Notes: generated by a model from the letters alone, not told the origin. A stretch of 49,228 nt of DNA from Candidatus Daviesbacteria bacterium (GCA_030699125.1 JAUYKM010000011.1:100937-150164), one strand, 5' to 3'. Shown: positions 1 to 12,537, numbered from the stretch's first letter. Numbers and translations: made by a program.

Positions 1-1599
1 CAAAATATCTATCTTATCCTTTTTAAACTCACCCATCACTTTTTCTTTATCTTTACTGCTTAGTCTACCGTGTAAAAGGCCCAATCTTAACTTAGGTAAC
101 ACTTTAGTTTTTAACTTTTTAAATTCCTCTGTAGCGGCCCTGGCAGATTGTATTGTTTCAGAAAGATCAATTAAGGGTGTAATAACGTAGGCTTGGTCCC
201 CTTCCTTAATTTTTTTCTCAATAAACTTATAAGCATCATTTCTTTTTGATGAAGGTACTACATATGTTTTTACTCTTAGTCTTTCCTTGGGCAGCTCATC
301 AATGACAGATAAATCCAGATCTCCGTAAAGGGTAAGTGCCACAGTTCTGGGGATGGGGGTGGCAGTCATGGTCAAAAAGTGCGGCAGTTTGGCCCGGTTT
401 CTCAAAAAGCTTCTTTGTTCCACCCCAAACCTTTGCTGTTCATCAACAATAATAAGTCCCACATCAGAGATATTTAATTTGGATGAAAGTAGCGCATGAG
501 TGCCCACTATCACATCACTACTTTCCACGCTTTTTTTTGATCCGGTATAAATGCCCACCTTGATCCCAAATGGCGTCAAAAGTTTAGAGATTGTCTCATA
601 ATGCTGAAAGGTTAGTATCTCTGTTGGGGCCATAAATAGAGTTCGCAATCCATTTTTATAGACAAGGTATGCGATAAGTGTTGCCACCACAGTTTTTCCG
701 GACCCCACCTCTCCCTGCAAAAGCCTGTTCATAGGATGGGTTTTCTTAAGATCATTTAAAATTTCCTGTAAAACTCTTTCTTGGGCGCCTGTTAATTCAA
801 AGGGAAGTTTTTTTATAAATTCCTTAAGAAAAAGTTTATTAATCTTTAAAGGATGGATCAGCGGTTTTTTCTGCCATGCTAACCTCACTTTTTGAGTGGC
901 CAAAGATACAAAAAATAACTCGTCAAAACCTAATCTTTCTCTGGATTTTTCTACCTCCTGCCAATTTTGGGGAAAATGAATTTGATGGAGGGCTTGAGAA
1001 AGATCCAGCATGTCTGCCTTGATAATTTTAGGTAAAGGATCGTCAATTTTCTCAATTACTTGTGGCAGAACTTGAGAAATTTTGGTTCTAAACCAGCGGG
1101 AGGTTAACTTTTCCGTCTCAGGATATACAGCAACTAACTTTCCTGTATGAAGCGGCTGATGACTGACAGCTGTGGGCCCCCGTAGGGGAAGAAGACTTTC
1201 TAATTTTTCCCATTTAGGCATTATAATTGATAGTTTATTCTTATACTTGGCCATCTTGCCTGAAATCTGCAGTCTGTCCCCTACTTGAATCTGTTTTGCC
1301 AACCATGACTGATTAAACCAGGTGAGAGTAATAGGAGTGGTTTCGTCATTAAAAATAGCTTGTGTAAGAACTTTCCTGGCTCTGGTGTAAACATTTTTAA
1401 TGGACCAGATTTCCCCCTGCAGGGTGACAATCTGACCAATTTGCGTATCCTTGGCTGTTGACATGGCGGAAAAATCATCATAGCGGAAAGGAAAATGATA
1501 AATTAAATCTTCTAAAGTGTTTAGATTTAGTCTTTTTAGTTTAAAGATAAGAGATGGACCAATGCCTGTAAGGTAAGATAAAGATGTATGAAGATCCAT
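1..1599 (-). CDS. recG: ATP-dependent DNA helicase RecG (3' end truncated by window edge)
   Basis: Manual minus-strand translation from ATG at 1599: MDLHTSLSYLTGIGPSLIFKLKRLNLNTLEDLIYHFPFRYDD..., Walker A GEVGSGKT, DEQQRFGVEQR, MTATPIPRT, LLHGRLSSKDKEKVM. Open at the left edge, so absent from the ORF track. Confidence 0.95.
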   Translation of the reverse strand, partial: MDLHTSLSYLTGIGPSLIFKLKRLNLNTLEDLIYHFPFRYDDFSAMSTAKDTQIGQIVTLQGEIWSIKNVYTRARKVLTQAIFNDETTPITLTWFNQSWLAKQIQVGDRLQISGKMAKYKNKLSIIMPKWEKLESLLPLRGPTAVSHQPLHTGKLVAVYPETEKLTSRWFRTKISQVLPQVIEKIDDPLPKIIKADMLDLSQALHQIHFPQNWQEVEKSRERLGFDELFFVSLATQKVRLAWQKKPLIHPLKINKLFLKEFIKKLPFELTGAQERVLQEILNDLKKTHPMNRLLQGEVGSGKTVVATLIAYLVYKNGLRTLFMAPTEILTFQHYETISKLLTPFGIKVGIYTGSKKSVESSDVIVGTHALLSSKLNISDVGLIIVDEQQRFGVEQRSFLRNRAKLPHFLTMTATPIPRTVALTLYGDLDLSVIDELPKERLRVKTYVVPSSKRNDAYKFIEKKIKEGDQAYVITPLIDLSETIQSARAATEEFKKLKTKVLPKLRLGLLHGRLSSKDKEKVMGEFKKDKIDIL

Positions 1600-1618
1600 A
1601 TGCGGATTTTACACCTTT

Positions 1619-1723
1619 TTAAAGTGCGGTCAAAAGTGGTAGAAGAGAAAAGATCAGGATGGCAAATCCGGCAATCACAGAGAGGATTATCCAAAATATC
1701 CTAAACTTTTTTGAGTACATCAT
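1619..1723 (-). CDS. Possible 34-aa single-pass membrane peptide
   Basis: Minus-strand reading MMYSKKFRIFWIILSVIAGFAILIFSLLPLLTAL*; hydrophobic; no clear Shine-Dalgarno. Confidence 0.3.
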   Translation of the reverse strand: MMYSKKFRIFWIILSVIAGFAILIFSLLPLLTAL

Positions 1724-1784
1724 AAAAAGATATTAAATATATAATTACCATAATATTTGAAAACTTTAAAGTCCTAAGTTATAA

Positions 1785-2111
1785 TTGATCGCTATGGAAA
1801 TGGAAAAATTTGGAGGAAATAGAAACCCAGAAGAACCTGGTAATAGCGTAGAACTTAAGGCACCATCTTATAATCCCCGACATAATGAGAACGAAATTAC
1901 AGATAAATTAGGCCGCCAGATTAAGTGCATAATTACCAGTGGAATAGTAGGATTAATAACAGGATTATCATTAGGAGTTGTGATAACTTCTCAAGTTGAA
2001 TTACCCAGTAGGTTGGCTTACGTTCTATCTCTTGGGATTGCCGGGATGCTAATAGGAACAGTTGTGGGAGCTGTAATAGAAAACTGGACAGCTCCTAAGA
2101 TTAATGATTAG
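1785..2111 (+). CDS. Hypothetical membrane protein, two predicted TM helices
   Basis: ORF of 108 aa with hydrophobic segments CIITSGIVGLITGLSLGVVI and LAYVLSLGIAGMLIGTVVGAVI. Confidence 0.6.
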   Translation: MIAMEMEKFGGNRNPEEPGNSVELKAPSYNPRHNENEITDKLGRQIKCIITSGIVGLITGLSLGVVITSQVELPSRLAYVLSLGIAGMLIGTVVGAVIENWTAPKIND

Positions 2112-3276
2112 TTAACTTTTCTATTTCTTCCAACCCCTTTTTTCTTTCTGGATCTTCAAAGTATTTGCGGGCTGGTTCCAGTTTTTTAATTAACCACTCA
2201 GCCACAGCTGATTTTAAATCCTGTGGATGTAAATTTTTATCTGCATAATCCTTTTCTAACTCCTCATAATTTGAATAACTTAAATCCCCTCCCCATTTTT
2301 CATCACGTTTAATTGTCAAGATTACGCCAGTGTTTAGGTTCGACCTTGGTTGAGGTTCGACCTTGGTTGAGGACGAACCTGAACGGTCGTAGAAGATTAG
2401 GTATTTAGTCCAGTTTAAAATAGGATTTCCTTCTACCTGTCCTTCAGGTGCATAAGCTTCATTTATTTTTTGTTTTATTTCCTCTGGACTGTTATGGATA
2501 GTTATTCCACTGCCAGGTTTGGATTTACTCATCTTATTTTTCATGGCCACCTCGTCTGCTTCACCTCCCCCATCAACTGGCCCAGATAAACTTAGTAAAA
2601 TTGGATGATGGATAGCAACTGGTTTAATCCGGTTACCTTTAGCATCTTTAAGTGGGTTAGTTCTAATCTGCAGCGCTGCATCCCGTGCAATTACATGTAC
2701 TTTTCTTTGATCAATTCCTGCATGAGCAATATTTGCTTGGAGTAAAAAAATATCTGCCGCCTGCATAATTGGATAGAATAGTTTATCTGTTGGCATAGAA
2801 TCATCTGATGCCTCCCTACCCATTATTGTTATTGATCTTTTTGTCCTGGCGACAGTTGTAGTTTTTGCAGCTTCCAGCATAGTCTGCCAAAAAGATGGAT
2901 TTTGGGCATAAGTTTCTGAAGTAAGCTTAAAAATTAATTTTTCCGGATCTCCGCCAATGCATAAAAATAGAGCCTTCATGGCTTCCCTAAAATATTCGTT
3001 TGCCATTCTTTTAATAGTTTCAATATTCCCATCCAATTTATCATTAATAGCTGAATGCAAATCTGCCATCCAAATAACTGTTTCTGCTCCCACGTCCTGT
3101 AGATCCTTTACTTTAAGCAAAGTAAACAAATAACCTAAATGTAGCTTCCCGGAGATTTCAAAGCCGATATAGTGTTTAAGTGGAGTTCCGGATTCAATTA
3201 AAGATTTTAGCTCATTTTCAGTTAAAACTTCCTCCAGATTTCTAATAATTAATTTATATTTTTCTTCATTAGTCAT
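2101..3276 (-). CDS. tyrS: Tyrosyl-tRNA synthetase, archaeal/eukaryotic type
   Basis: YIGFEISGKLHLGY (HIGH region), MADLHSAIN, YPIMQAADIFLLQ, GIDQRKVH, KMSKSKPGSGITIHNSPEEIKQKINEAYAPEGQVEGNPI, LHPQDLKSAVAEWLIKKLEP; these follow the Methanocaldococcus jannaschii TyrRS layout. Confidence 0.93.
   Translation of the reverse strand: MTNEEKYKLIIRNLEEVLTENELKSLIESGTPLKHYIGFEISGKLHLGYLFTLLKVKDLQDVGAETVIWMADLHSAINDKLDGNIETIKRMANEYFREAMKALFLCIGGDPEKLIFKLTSETYAQNPSFWQTMLEAAKTTTVARTKRSITIMGREASDDSMPTDKLFYPIMQAADIFLLQANIAHAGIDQRKVHVIARDAALQIRTNPLKDAKGNRIKPVAIHHPILLSLSGPVDGGGEADEVAMKNKMSKSKPGSGITIHNSPEEIKQKINEAYAPEGQVEGNPILNWTKYLIFYDRSGSSSTKVEPQPRSNLNTGVILTIKRDEKWGGDLSYSNYEELEKDYADKNLHPQDLKSAVAEWLIKKLEPARKYFEDPERKKGLEEIEKLTNH
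2336..2390. repeat. Dispersed repeat (AGGTTCGACCTTGGTTGAGG, tandem) inside tyrS
   Basis: aggttcgaccttggttgaggttcgaccttggttgaggacgaacctgaacggtcgt; related copies at 16766-16815 and 32097-32134. Confidence 0.8.
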
Positions 3277-3327
3277 ACTTGTATATTAAGAAATACTGGT
3301 GTATTTTACAAGCTATCGCCAGTAGCT

Positions 3328-4899
3328 ATGACGCAAAACCTAACTAAGATATCTCAAGCTCTAATTTCTGCCTACGATAAAGATTATTCATCATTCGATC
3401 AAGAAACCATCTCTGTTAACCCGGTAGTGGCAGAGCTTGCTTCATGGTATGAGAAATTTAGGACTGCCATGGAATACCGGGATGATGAGGTAATTTTGCG
3501 CTCTGCCATTGAAAGAATCCTAAGAAGAAGAATACTTCTAAACGGTTCAGGCGAGAGTGTGGCTGCTCCCTTAATCAGAGAGCTGATCTGGGCAAGGTAC
3601 TTCCCTGACTCTACCATTGCCGAAACTAAAATAATCAGAGTCTCCGAGGCCATAGATTTATACCTTCAATTGGAGTCAGCCATCAATAAGAAACATAAGT
3701 TAAATAGAACAACTCTGGGTGAGTGGATTGTTCATCTTCTATCCTCAGAAATTGAAGATATTTTAAAACCCTCTCCGGAAAAAGAAGTGATGGTTAGTTT
3801 TATGTTCAGTATTTTTCAGGATAAGATTCATATTGCAGATGATTCTGAAGAAGCCAAAAATGTGCAGATTTTTATTGGTGTCAGACGAGCTTATGCCAAT
3901 GAGGACTTGGCTCTTTTAAGATTTGCCCTGTTTAAACAATATTTTGGCAAACTCTCAAAAGATAATCTGGATAAAATTGCCCAAGATTTCCCGGAGGGTT
4001 TTCATAAAATTAATGAGTACTTAAAATATCCTCAAAAGGATAAGATCCTAAATTATATCAAGTCTCAAACAATTTCCTTTATTATTTTGGACGATATATT
4101 AAAAAAGAATAAGGGCAGAAATTTTACTTTATTTTCAGATAAAGACAAACTAAATTTGGAAATTATTAATGCGTGTACATCCCGTTACCAAGTAGTGGTC
4201 AGAAAAGTGGGCCGTGCCATTATCCGCTCAATTATTTTTATACTTCTTACCAAAGCTTTGTTTGCCTTGTTTGTGGAAGGAGCAGTTGATAGATATTTAT
4301 ACGGACAGGTAATTTGGTCAACGCTGGTTCTAAACACCCTCACTCCGCCGATCCTCATGGCTATGGTGGGGTTTTTCATTGAAACACCGGGCAGGGAAAA
4401 CTCTTACAAAATTATGCATAAAATAAACTCGATTCTCGTGGATGAAAATCCCAACCTAAATTCACCCCTTAATATAAAAAGAAAAACTTCCAAAACAGAT
4501 CCGCTTTTGGGTGGGTTGTTTGTAATACTTTGGTTACTTACTTTTGTTGTGAGCCTGGGTACAGTAATTTTTTTCCTAACTAGAATGGGAGTAAATCCTC
4601 TATCTCAGGTAGTATTTATTTTCTTTTTGGCAATTGTGTCATTTTTAGCTTTTAGGATACAAAGGACAGCCAATATGTATATTTTAAGGGATAAAAAAGA
4701 GGGTCTGGGATCCATGCTTTTTGACTTTTTCTTTATGCCTTTTATATACGCGGGAAGAAGATTAACTACTGCTTTTTCTCAGATAAACATTCTCCTATTT
4801 ATTTTTGATTATATAATTGAGGCCCCCTTTAAAGGAATAGTGTCCTTTTTTGAACAATGGCTCCTGTTTTTAAGAACCCAAAGAGAAAAACTTGACTGA
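3328..4899 (+). CDS. Hypothetical multi-pass membrane protein
   Basis: 523-aa ORF with several hydrophobic segments in the C-terminal half. Confidence 0.75.
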   Translation: MTQNLTKISQALISAYDKDYSSFDQETISVNPVVAELASWYEKFRTAMEYRDDEVILRSAIERILRRRILLNGSGESVAAPLIRELIWARYFPDSTIAETKIIRVSEAIDLYLQLESAINKKHKLNRTTLGEWIVHLLSSEIEDILKPSPEKEVMVSFMFSIFQDKIHIADDSEEAKNVQIFIGVRRAYANEDLALLRFALFKQYFGKLSKDNLDKIAQDFPEGFHKINEYLKYPQKDKILNYIKSQTISFIILDDILKKNKGRNFTLFSDKDKLNLEIINACTSRYQVVVRKVGRAIIRSIIFILLTKALFALFVEGAVDRYLYGQVIWSTLVLNTLTPPILMAMVGFFIETPGRENSYKIMHKINSILVDENPNLNSPLNIKRKTSKTDPLLGGLFVILWLLTFVVSLGTVIFFLTRMGVNPLSQVVFIFFLAIVSFLAFRIQRTANMYILRDKKEGLGSMLFDFFFMPFIYAGRRLTTAFSQINILLFIFDYIIEAPFKGIVSFFEQWLLFLRTQREKLD

Positions 4900-4951
4900 T
4901 TTTAAAAGCTTCTTGTAAAATGATCCATTAAGTTGAGATAATATTAATATA

Positions 4952-4976
4952 GATTCCCGCCTTCGCGGGAATGACA
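4952..4976. repeat. Palindromic repeat GATTCCCGCCTTCGCGGGAATGACA immediately 5' of atpB
   Basis: Inverted repeat CCCGC/GCGGG; same family as the insert in atpG. Confidence 0.8.
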
Positions 4977-4982
4977 AAGAAG

Positions 4983-5741
4983 ATGGAACATGCAATTGTT
5001 TTAAAGCCGGAAATTTTGGGATTTTATAACATAAATGTTGCGGGCTTCGCCCTAAAAAATTTGCCCATTACCAATACCCTTTTGGTATCTTGGTTAGCTA
5101 TGATTATTTTGATAATTATCTCCCTTGTGGCAACTTGGAAACTAAAAGCTGTGCCTTCAAAATTACAGAATTTTTTTGAAATGATTATTGAATTTGGCTA
5201 TCAGACTGTAGAGGATTTATCCGGATCCAAAAAAGCCAAAGTTTTTTTTCCGATTGTGATGACCTTTTTTTTATTTATTCTTACTGCAAACTGGATGGGA
5301 CTTCTGCCCGGTTTTGGCACTCTTACCTTGAGCCAGAAACCACTTCTTCGCTCCATTAATTCGGATCTAAACATGACTTTAGCATTAGCTTTAGTATCAG
5401 CCGCTCTTACCCATATTTTTGCCATAAAATATTTAGGGTTGGGGAATTATTTAAAAAGATGGTTCTCTTTACAACTTTTTCCGGTCTTTCTATTTGTGGG
5501 ATTTTTGGAGATAATTTCAGAGATTACCAAGGTGATATCCTTATCCTTTCGACTTTTTGGTAATATCTTTGCCGGAGAGGTAGTACTCTCAACTGTCTCT
5601 TCCATCTTTGCTTTTGTGGTTCCTCTCCCTTTTTATTTTTTGGAAATTATTGTAGGATTTGTACAGGCGGCTGTTTTTATGATGCTGACCTTGGTTTTTA
5701 TGGTAATTTTATCTGAAAAACACGCTGCAGAGGAGCATTAA
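4983..5741 (+). CDS. atpB: F1Fo ATP synthase subunit a
   Basis: MEHAIVLKPEILGFYN...SFRLFGNIFAGEVVL, LEIIVGFVQAAVFMMLTLVFM. The ATG at 4971 in the ORF track lies in a repeat; 4983 is preferred. Confidence 0.93.
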   Translation: MEHAIVLKPEILGFYNINVAGFALKNLPITNTLLVSWLAMIILIIISLVATWKLKAVPSKLQNFFEMIIEFGYQTVEDLSGSKKAKVFFPIVMTFFLFILTANWMGLLPGFGTLTLSQKPLLRSINSDLNMTLALALVSAALTHIFAIKYLGLGNYLKRWFSLQLFPVFLFVGFLEIISEITKVISLSFRLFGNIFAGEVVLSTVSSIFAFVVPLPFYFLEIIVGFVQAAVFMMLTLVFMVILSEKHAAEEH

Positions 5742-5764
5742 TAACAAGAAAGGAGGATAGCTAA

Positions 5765-6043
<279 letters not shown>

Positions 6044-6049
6044 ATTCAT

Positions 6050-6544
6050 ATGGAAATTTTAAATCAATTCGGTATAAGTCCCATACTTTTGGCAGCGCAA
6101 GTTGTCAATTTTTTCATCCTGCTCTTTATCTTAAAAAAACTTTTATATAATCCAATTCTAAAGGTTTTAGAAACCAGAAAGAAAAAGATTGAAGAGAGTT
6201 TAAAAAATGCGCAGGAAATTGAACTAAAATTACAAGCAACTGAAGAACAGTCAGAAAAGATTATTGAGAAAACTTTAAAACAAAGTCAGCAAATTCTAGA
6301 TGAGACAAAAGAAGCATCATCACAAATGCTGGATGATGCAAAAAATACAGCTGCAGAAATCATAACTAAGGCCAATGAACAGGCAATCGAGCTGAAAAAA
6401 GCTGAATATATGAAGCTCGAGCAAGAGGTAAAGGAGAATGCGGCTTCTTTAGTGAGTTTAGTTTTTGAAAAAGTTATCGGTAAGAGGATCACCAGTGAAG
6501 ATCAAAAAGCACTGATTGAAAAAGAGGTCAAGAATTTATCATGA
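6050..6544 (+). CDS. atpF: F1Fo ATP synthase subunit b
   Basis: MEILNQFGISPILLAAQVVNFFILLFILKKLLYNPILKVLETRKKKIEESL followed by coiled coil; internal ATG preferred over 6011. Confidence 0.92.
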   Translation: MEILNQFGISPILLAAQVVNFFILLFILKKLLYNPILKVLETRKKKIEESLKNAQEIELKLQATEEQSEKIIEKTLKQSQQILDETKEASSQMLDDAKNTAAEIITKANEQAIELKKAEYMKLEQEVKENAASLVSLVFEKVIGKRITSEDQKALIEKEVKNLS

Positions 6545-6942
6545 AAAAAAACAAAGATTTAAAAAAATTAGTAGAGATTTGTTGTAGATCCTGTTTTCAT
6601 GAAGGGAGGATTAATGAGAAAAAGGCTTTGAGTATCTTAAAAGATCTCAAATCTCTCCCCCGCTCCCAGGCAATCTTTGCAGTTTCTGAATTTCTAAAGG
6701 GTTTGAAAAAAAGACAAGATCAGGCCACACTGGTGATAGAATCCTCTGTTCCTTTATCAAAACCTCAATACCGCAGTATAGTGAAAAAAATGAAAAAAGA
6801 ATTTTTAATAAATGAGGCAAAAAATATTGTTAATCCAGAAATTTTGGGCGGATTTAAAATAAAAATCGGCGATACAGTTTTAGACTATTCTCTTTCCAAT
6901 AAGATTTCTCAAGTTAGGGAGGCTATCTCACATCAGATATGA
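6541..6942 (+). CDS. atpH: F1Fo ATP synthase subunit delta (short)
   Basis: Position between atpF and atpA, C-terminal [22 protein letters not shown]; 133 aa. Confidence 0.85.
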   Translation: MKKNKDLKKLVEICCRSCFHEGRINEKKALSILKDLKSLPRSQAIFAVSEFLKGLKKRQDQATLVIESSVPLSKPQYRSIVKKMKKEFLINEAKNIVNPEILGGFKIKIGDTVLDYSLSNKISQVREAISHQI

Positions 6943-8439
6943 AAGCAGACATCATCTCAAGAATTGAACAAGACATCAAAGGCTTAAAATTACAAGCCAG
7001 CAGACAGAATGTGGGCAAAGTTACAGAAATTGGTGATGGTGTGGCAAGAATTGAAGGTCTATCTGAAGTACTCTCTTCAGAGCTCTTAGATTTTGGAAAA
7101 GGAGTTTTTGGCTTGGCACTAAATTTGGAACAATACAGTGTGGGTGCCGTGATTTTTGGGGATTTTACCAAAATTAAGCAAGGTCAGGAGGTTAAAACTA
7201 CCGGTAAGGTTCTGGAAGTGCCGGCTTCTGAAGCGTTAATTGGCCGGGTAGTAGATGGATTGGGTAGCCCAATTGACGGCAAAGGTGCTATCAAAGCCAA
7301 AACTCAATACCCGGTGGAAAAAATTGCTCCTGGTGTGATTACCCGTCAAGGAGTTAATACTCCCCTTCAAACAGGTATAAAAGCCATTGATGCTTTAATT
7401 CCTATTGGCCGGGGGCAGAGGGAACTTATTATTGGAGATAGAAACACCGGTAAAACCACTATTGCACTGGATACGATCATCAATCAGAAGGACGTCATTT
7501 GTATTTATGTGGCCATTGGGCAAAAAACCTCCAAAATCGCTCAACTGGTATCAAAATTGGAGGAACACGGTGCCATGAAGCACACAATTGTAGTCTCAGC
7601 CTCAGCTTCTGATTCTGCCACCATGCAGTATTTGGCCCCCTATGTAGGTTGTGCTATGGGGGAATATTTTATGGATCAAGGCCGTGATGCCCTTATTGTT
7701 TATGATGATTTATCCAAACATGCAGCCTCTTATCGACAAGTCTCTCTGCTCTTGAGGCGTCCCTCCGGACGTGAGGCATATCCGGGTGATGTTTTCTATC
7801 TTCATTCAAGACTTTTGGAGAGAGCTGCCAGATTAAATAAGGATTTTGGTGGTGGTTCGCTGACTGCCCTTCCTATTATAGAAACTCAGGCAAATGATGT
7901 GTCCGCCTATATTCCCACCAATGTGATCTCTATCACCGATGGACAAATTTATCTTGAGCCGGATCTTTTCTTTGCCGGAGTAAGGCCTGCTCTTAATGTG
8001 GGTATTTCTGTTTCTAGGGTGGGTGGCGCTGCTCAAACTAAAGCCATGAAGAGTGTTGCTGGCCGACTTAAGCTGGATCTGGCCCAATTTAGGGAGCTGC
8101 AAGCTTTTGCCCAATTTGCTCAGGATTTGGATCCTGCTACAAAACAGCTGATTGAGCGTGGACGCAGAATTACTGAAGTTTTAAAACAACCCCCCCTTTC
8201 CCCTGTGGCGGTTGAAGAGCAGGTGGTGGCTTTATGGGCAGTTACTAATGGATTCATGGATGAGGTGGAAGTAGAAAGAATTAAAGAATTTGAGAATAAA
8301 TATATTCAGCATTTAAAGTTAAGAGAGAAGAAGCTGTTGGGTGAAATAGCTTCTAAGAAAGAGTTGGATGAAAAAATGACTCTTGAGTTAGAAAAGATTA
8401 CAAAAAGCTTTGTTACTACATTTGGGAAAGGGAAAAAGA

Positions 8440-8447
<8 letters not shown>
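6939..8447 (+). CDS. atpA: F1Fo ATP synthase subunit alpha
   Basis: [57 protein letters not shown]. Confidence 0.98.
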
Positions 8448-10795
<2,348 letters not shown>

Positions 10796-10799
10796 GAGA

Positions 10800-11249
10800 C
10801 TAATGTTCGATTACTCCTAAATAAGTTATGCGATTTCTAGGGGTACAACTTCGTTGCAGTATTCCTGCAAATGAATCAGGGCGATATAAATGATTAGGTG
10901 AGACAAGTTCTAAACGAAATGAAACAGCAGGTCTTATAGGAGTACTTACTCTGGTTGAGAAAACCTTTCCTAATTCATTAATCTGTTTAGATTGTGCTAA
11001 TGAGCTTAAATCTATAGGAGCAGGCCAAAGAAGGTAAACTGCTAGGTGAGGTGTCCCAAAGTCTGGGGCAGATCCAGTTATACACATTACTGTATCTTCC
11101 AAAGAGATATTTCTTCTACGGAGATTATGAAAGCCAGTTAGCCTATCAACAACACCTTGCGCACTTTCCTCAGAAAGGGATTTTCTTAATAACCAACCCT
11201 TTATTTTAGAAGATATTGGTTCAGTTTCTCCTACCATATAATTCTCCAC
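10800..11249 (-). CDS. Hypothetical protein
   Basis: 149-aa ORF on the strand opposite to the atp operon. Confidence 0.55.
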   Translation of the reverse strand: MENYMVGETEPISSKIKGWLLRKSLSEESAQGVVDRLTGFHNLRRRNISLEDTVMCITGSAPDFGTPHLAVYLLWPAPIDLSSLAQSKQINELGKVFSTRVSTPIRPAVSFRLELVSPNHLYRPDSFAGILQRSCTPRNRITYLGVIEH

Positions 11250-11329
11250 GGAAAATATAACACAAGTGTCTCTAAAAGTAAATTTTTGTAGTTTGCCACA
11301 ATCATGTAAACTGATTGTGGTTTGCCCTT

Positions 11330-11572
11330 TTAAATTAAGGGGTGAAGTTCTACTTCAAAAGGTAAATTTAGCTTAGGAGTTTTCTTGGAAGTTCTCTTAG
11401 AAAAGTTTAGAACTGTAAAACCATTAACCTCTCTGGTTTTTTTGTTCTTCCAAATCACTACATCATCTCCTAACTCTTCAGAGGTATCATCTTTGGTTAA
11501 TTTCCCTCTAGTTAGGTATAAAATATCTCCATCTGTATCATATTCCAATTGAAAATTTTTAATCTTCTTCAT
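11330..11572 (-). CDS. DUF2283-like protein
   Basis: LEYDTDGDILYLTRGKLTKDDTSEELGDDVVIWKNKKTREVNGFTVLNFSKR matches my recollection of the DUF2283 pattern. Confidence 0.65.
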   Translation of the reverse strand: MKKIKNFQLEYDTDGDILYLTRGKLTKDDTSEELGDDVVIWKNKKTREVNGFTVLNFSKRTSKKTPKLNLPFEVELHPLI

Positions 11573-11742
11573 ATTTTCTCCAATATAGCATCACTTCTAT
11601 TGCTATACCTTATTTCTTTTGGTCTTTCTAAAACATCTTTTAGATGAACAGAATAGTCTTCCATAATTGGATGATGTTGGATAATATGAGCTTTTCTTTC
11701 TGGAGTTAATGCAACAAAACCTATTTTAGTTTTGAATTTCAC
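11569..11742 (-). CDS. Small ORF overlapping the DUF2283 start; possibly a truncated toxin-like partner
   Basis: GTG start: (M)KFKTKIGFVALTPERKAHIIQHHPIMEDYSVHLKDVLERPKEIRYSNRSDAILEKI*, ATGA overlap with the downstream gene. Confidence 0.45.
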   Translation of the reverse strand: MKFKTKIGFVALTPERKAHIIQHHPIMEDYSVHLKDVLERPKEIRYSNRSDAILEKI

Positions 11743-11763
11743 AATTAAATATTAACACAAAGT

Positions 11764-11811
11764 CTGAACAGTCCTTCTACATGGTTGGAACTATAGAAGA
11801 AGTTAAGTAGA
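11764..11811 (+). pseudogene. Remnant of a second atpD 3' end ([15 protein letters not shown])
   Basis: tctgaacagtccttctacatggttggaactatagaagaagttaagtag parallels the true atpD end ([15 protein letters not shown], 10748-10795) with mostly synonymous or conservative differences. Confidence 0.85.
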
Positions 11812-11815
11812 GTGT

Positions 11816-12034
11816 TTAATTGGTCCAATAAACTTCGAGAAGAAATGGGCCCATAGATCGGCCTTTATATTCGTTCTCTAAATCTCTTTCTCTTTGCATT
11901 AAGACTTCAGGATGGAAACCTGTTAACTGTTTCACAATAATATCTTTAAGTACTCTTCTTATTCCTTCTTCTGTCCATGCAAATGCGCCGTACCATTCTA
12001 TTGGTGGTATTTTTTGGTCTTGTTCGCAAGTCAT
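11816..12034 (-). CDS. Hypothetical protein
   Basis: 72-aa ORF. Confidence 0.4.
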   Translation of the reverse strand: MTCEQDQKIPPIEWYGAFAWTEEGIRRVLKDIIVKQLTGFHPEVLMQRERDLENEYKGRSMGPFLLEVYWTN

Positions 12035-12096
12035 GGCTGAATTATAACAAAAAGGCAGAGAATATACCCTTTTTGGGATTTCAAGTTTCCTGGGGT

Positions 12097-12537
12097 TTAT
12101 TTTTGAAAATTTAAATTGGAGTAACTAAAGGTAGCCGCAATTAAATGTGTAAGCTTTGGGTCATCAGGATCTACACCAAAGTAGTATTTGTTTGTTGAAT
12201 CCCCAGTTATTTTTCTAGTGAAAGTATCAAAAATCAAACCTTGCCTAATTTTAGGGGTTGATCTCAAAACACCGTCCAATGTTGAGATTAAAAAAGCTAA
12301 ATTTTGAAGTTTTGTACTAACTTCTTCTGAAAAGGGCAAATAAGGTCTGTCTACCTCAAGAGATAGTGGCCATGCTTTATCGGAAACGCGGGTAATAATT
12401 AAAAATCCTAAATCCGGTAGTTCAGATGTTCGCAGTAAAACCCTGGAAACAATTCTATTGGAATGTATTTCCAGAGGGAGAAGATATGGGTGGAATGTTT
12501 GATCAAATCCGACTATTGTTTCTGTTTCTAAAGCCAT
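12097..12537 (-). CDS. Hypothetical protein
   Basis: 146-aa ORF. Confidence 0.5.
   Translation of the reverse strand: MALETETIVGFDQTFHPYLLPLEIHSNRIVSRVLLRTSELPDLGFLIITRVSDKAWPLSLEVDRPYLPFSEEVSTKLQNLAFLISTLDGVLRSTPKIRQGLIFDTFTRKITGDSTNKYYFGVDPDDPKLTHLIAATFSYSNLNFQK

Noticed and set aside
421-450. RecG helicase motif II variant DEQQRFG instead of DEQHRFG
   Set aside because: Single conservative difference in a helicase motif; not enough to claim unusual function.
3399-3653. Antisense ORF of 84 aa opposite the 523-aa membrane protein
   Set aside because: Fully overlaps a better-supported ORF; composition looks like a mirror frame, no recognisable domain.
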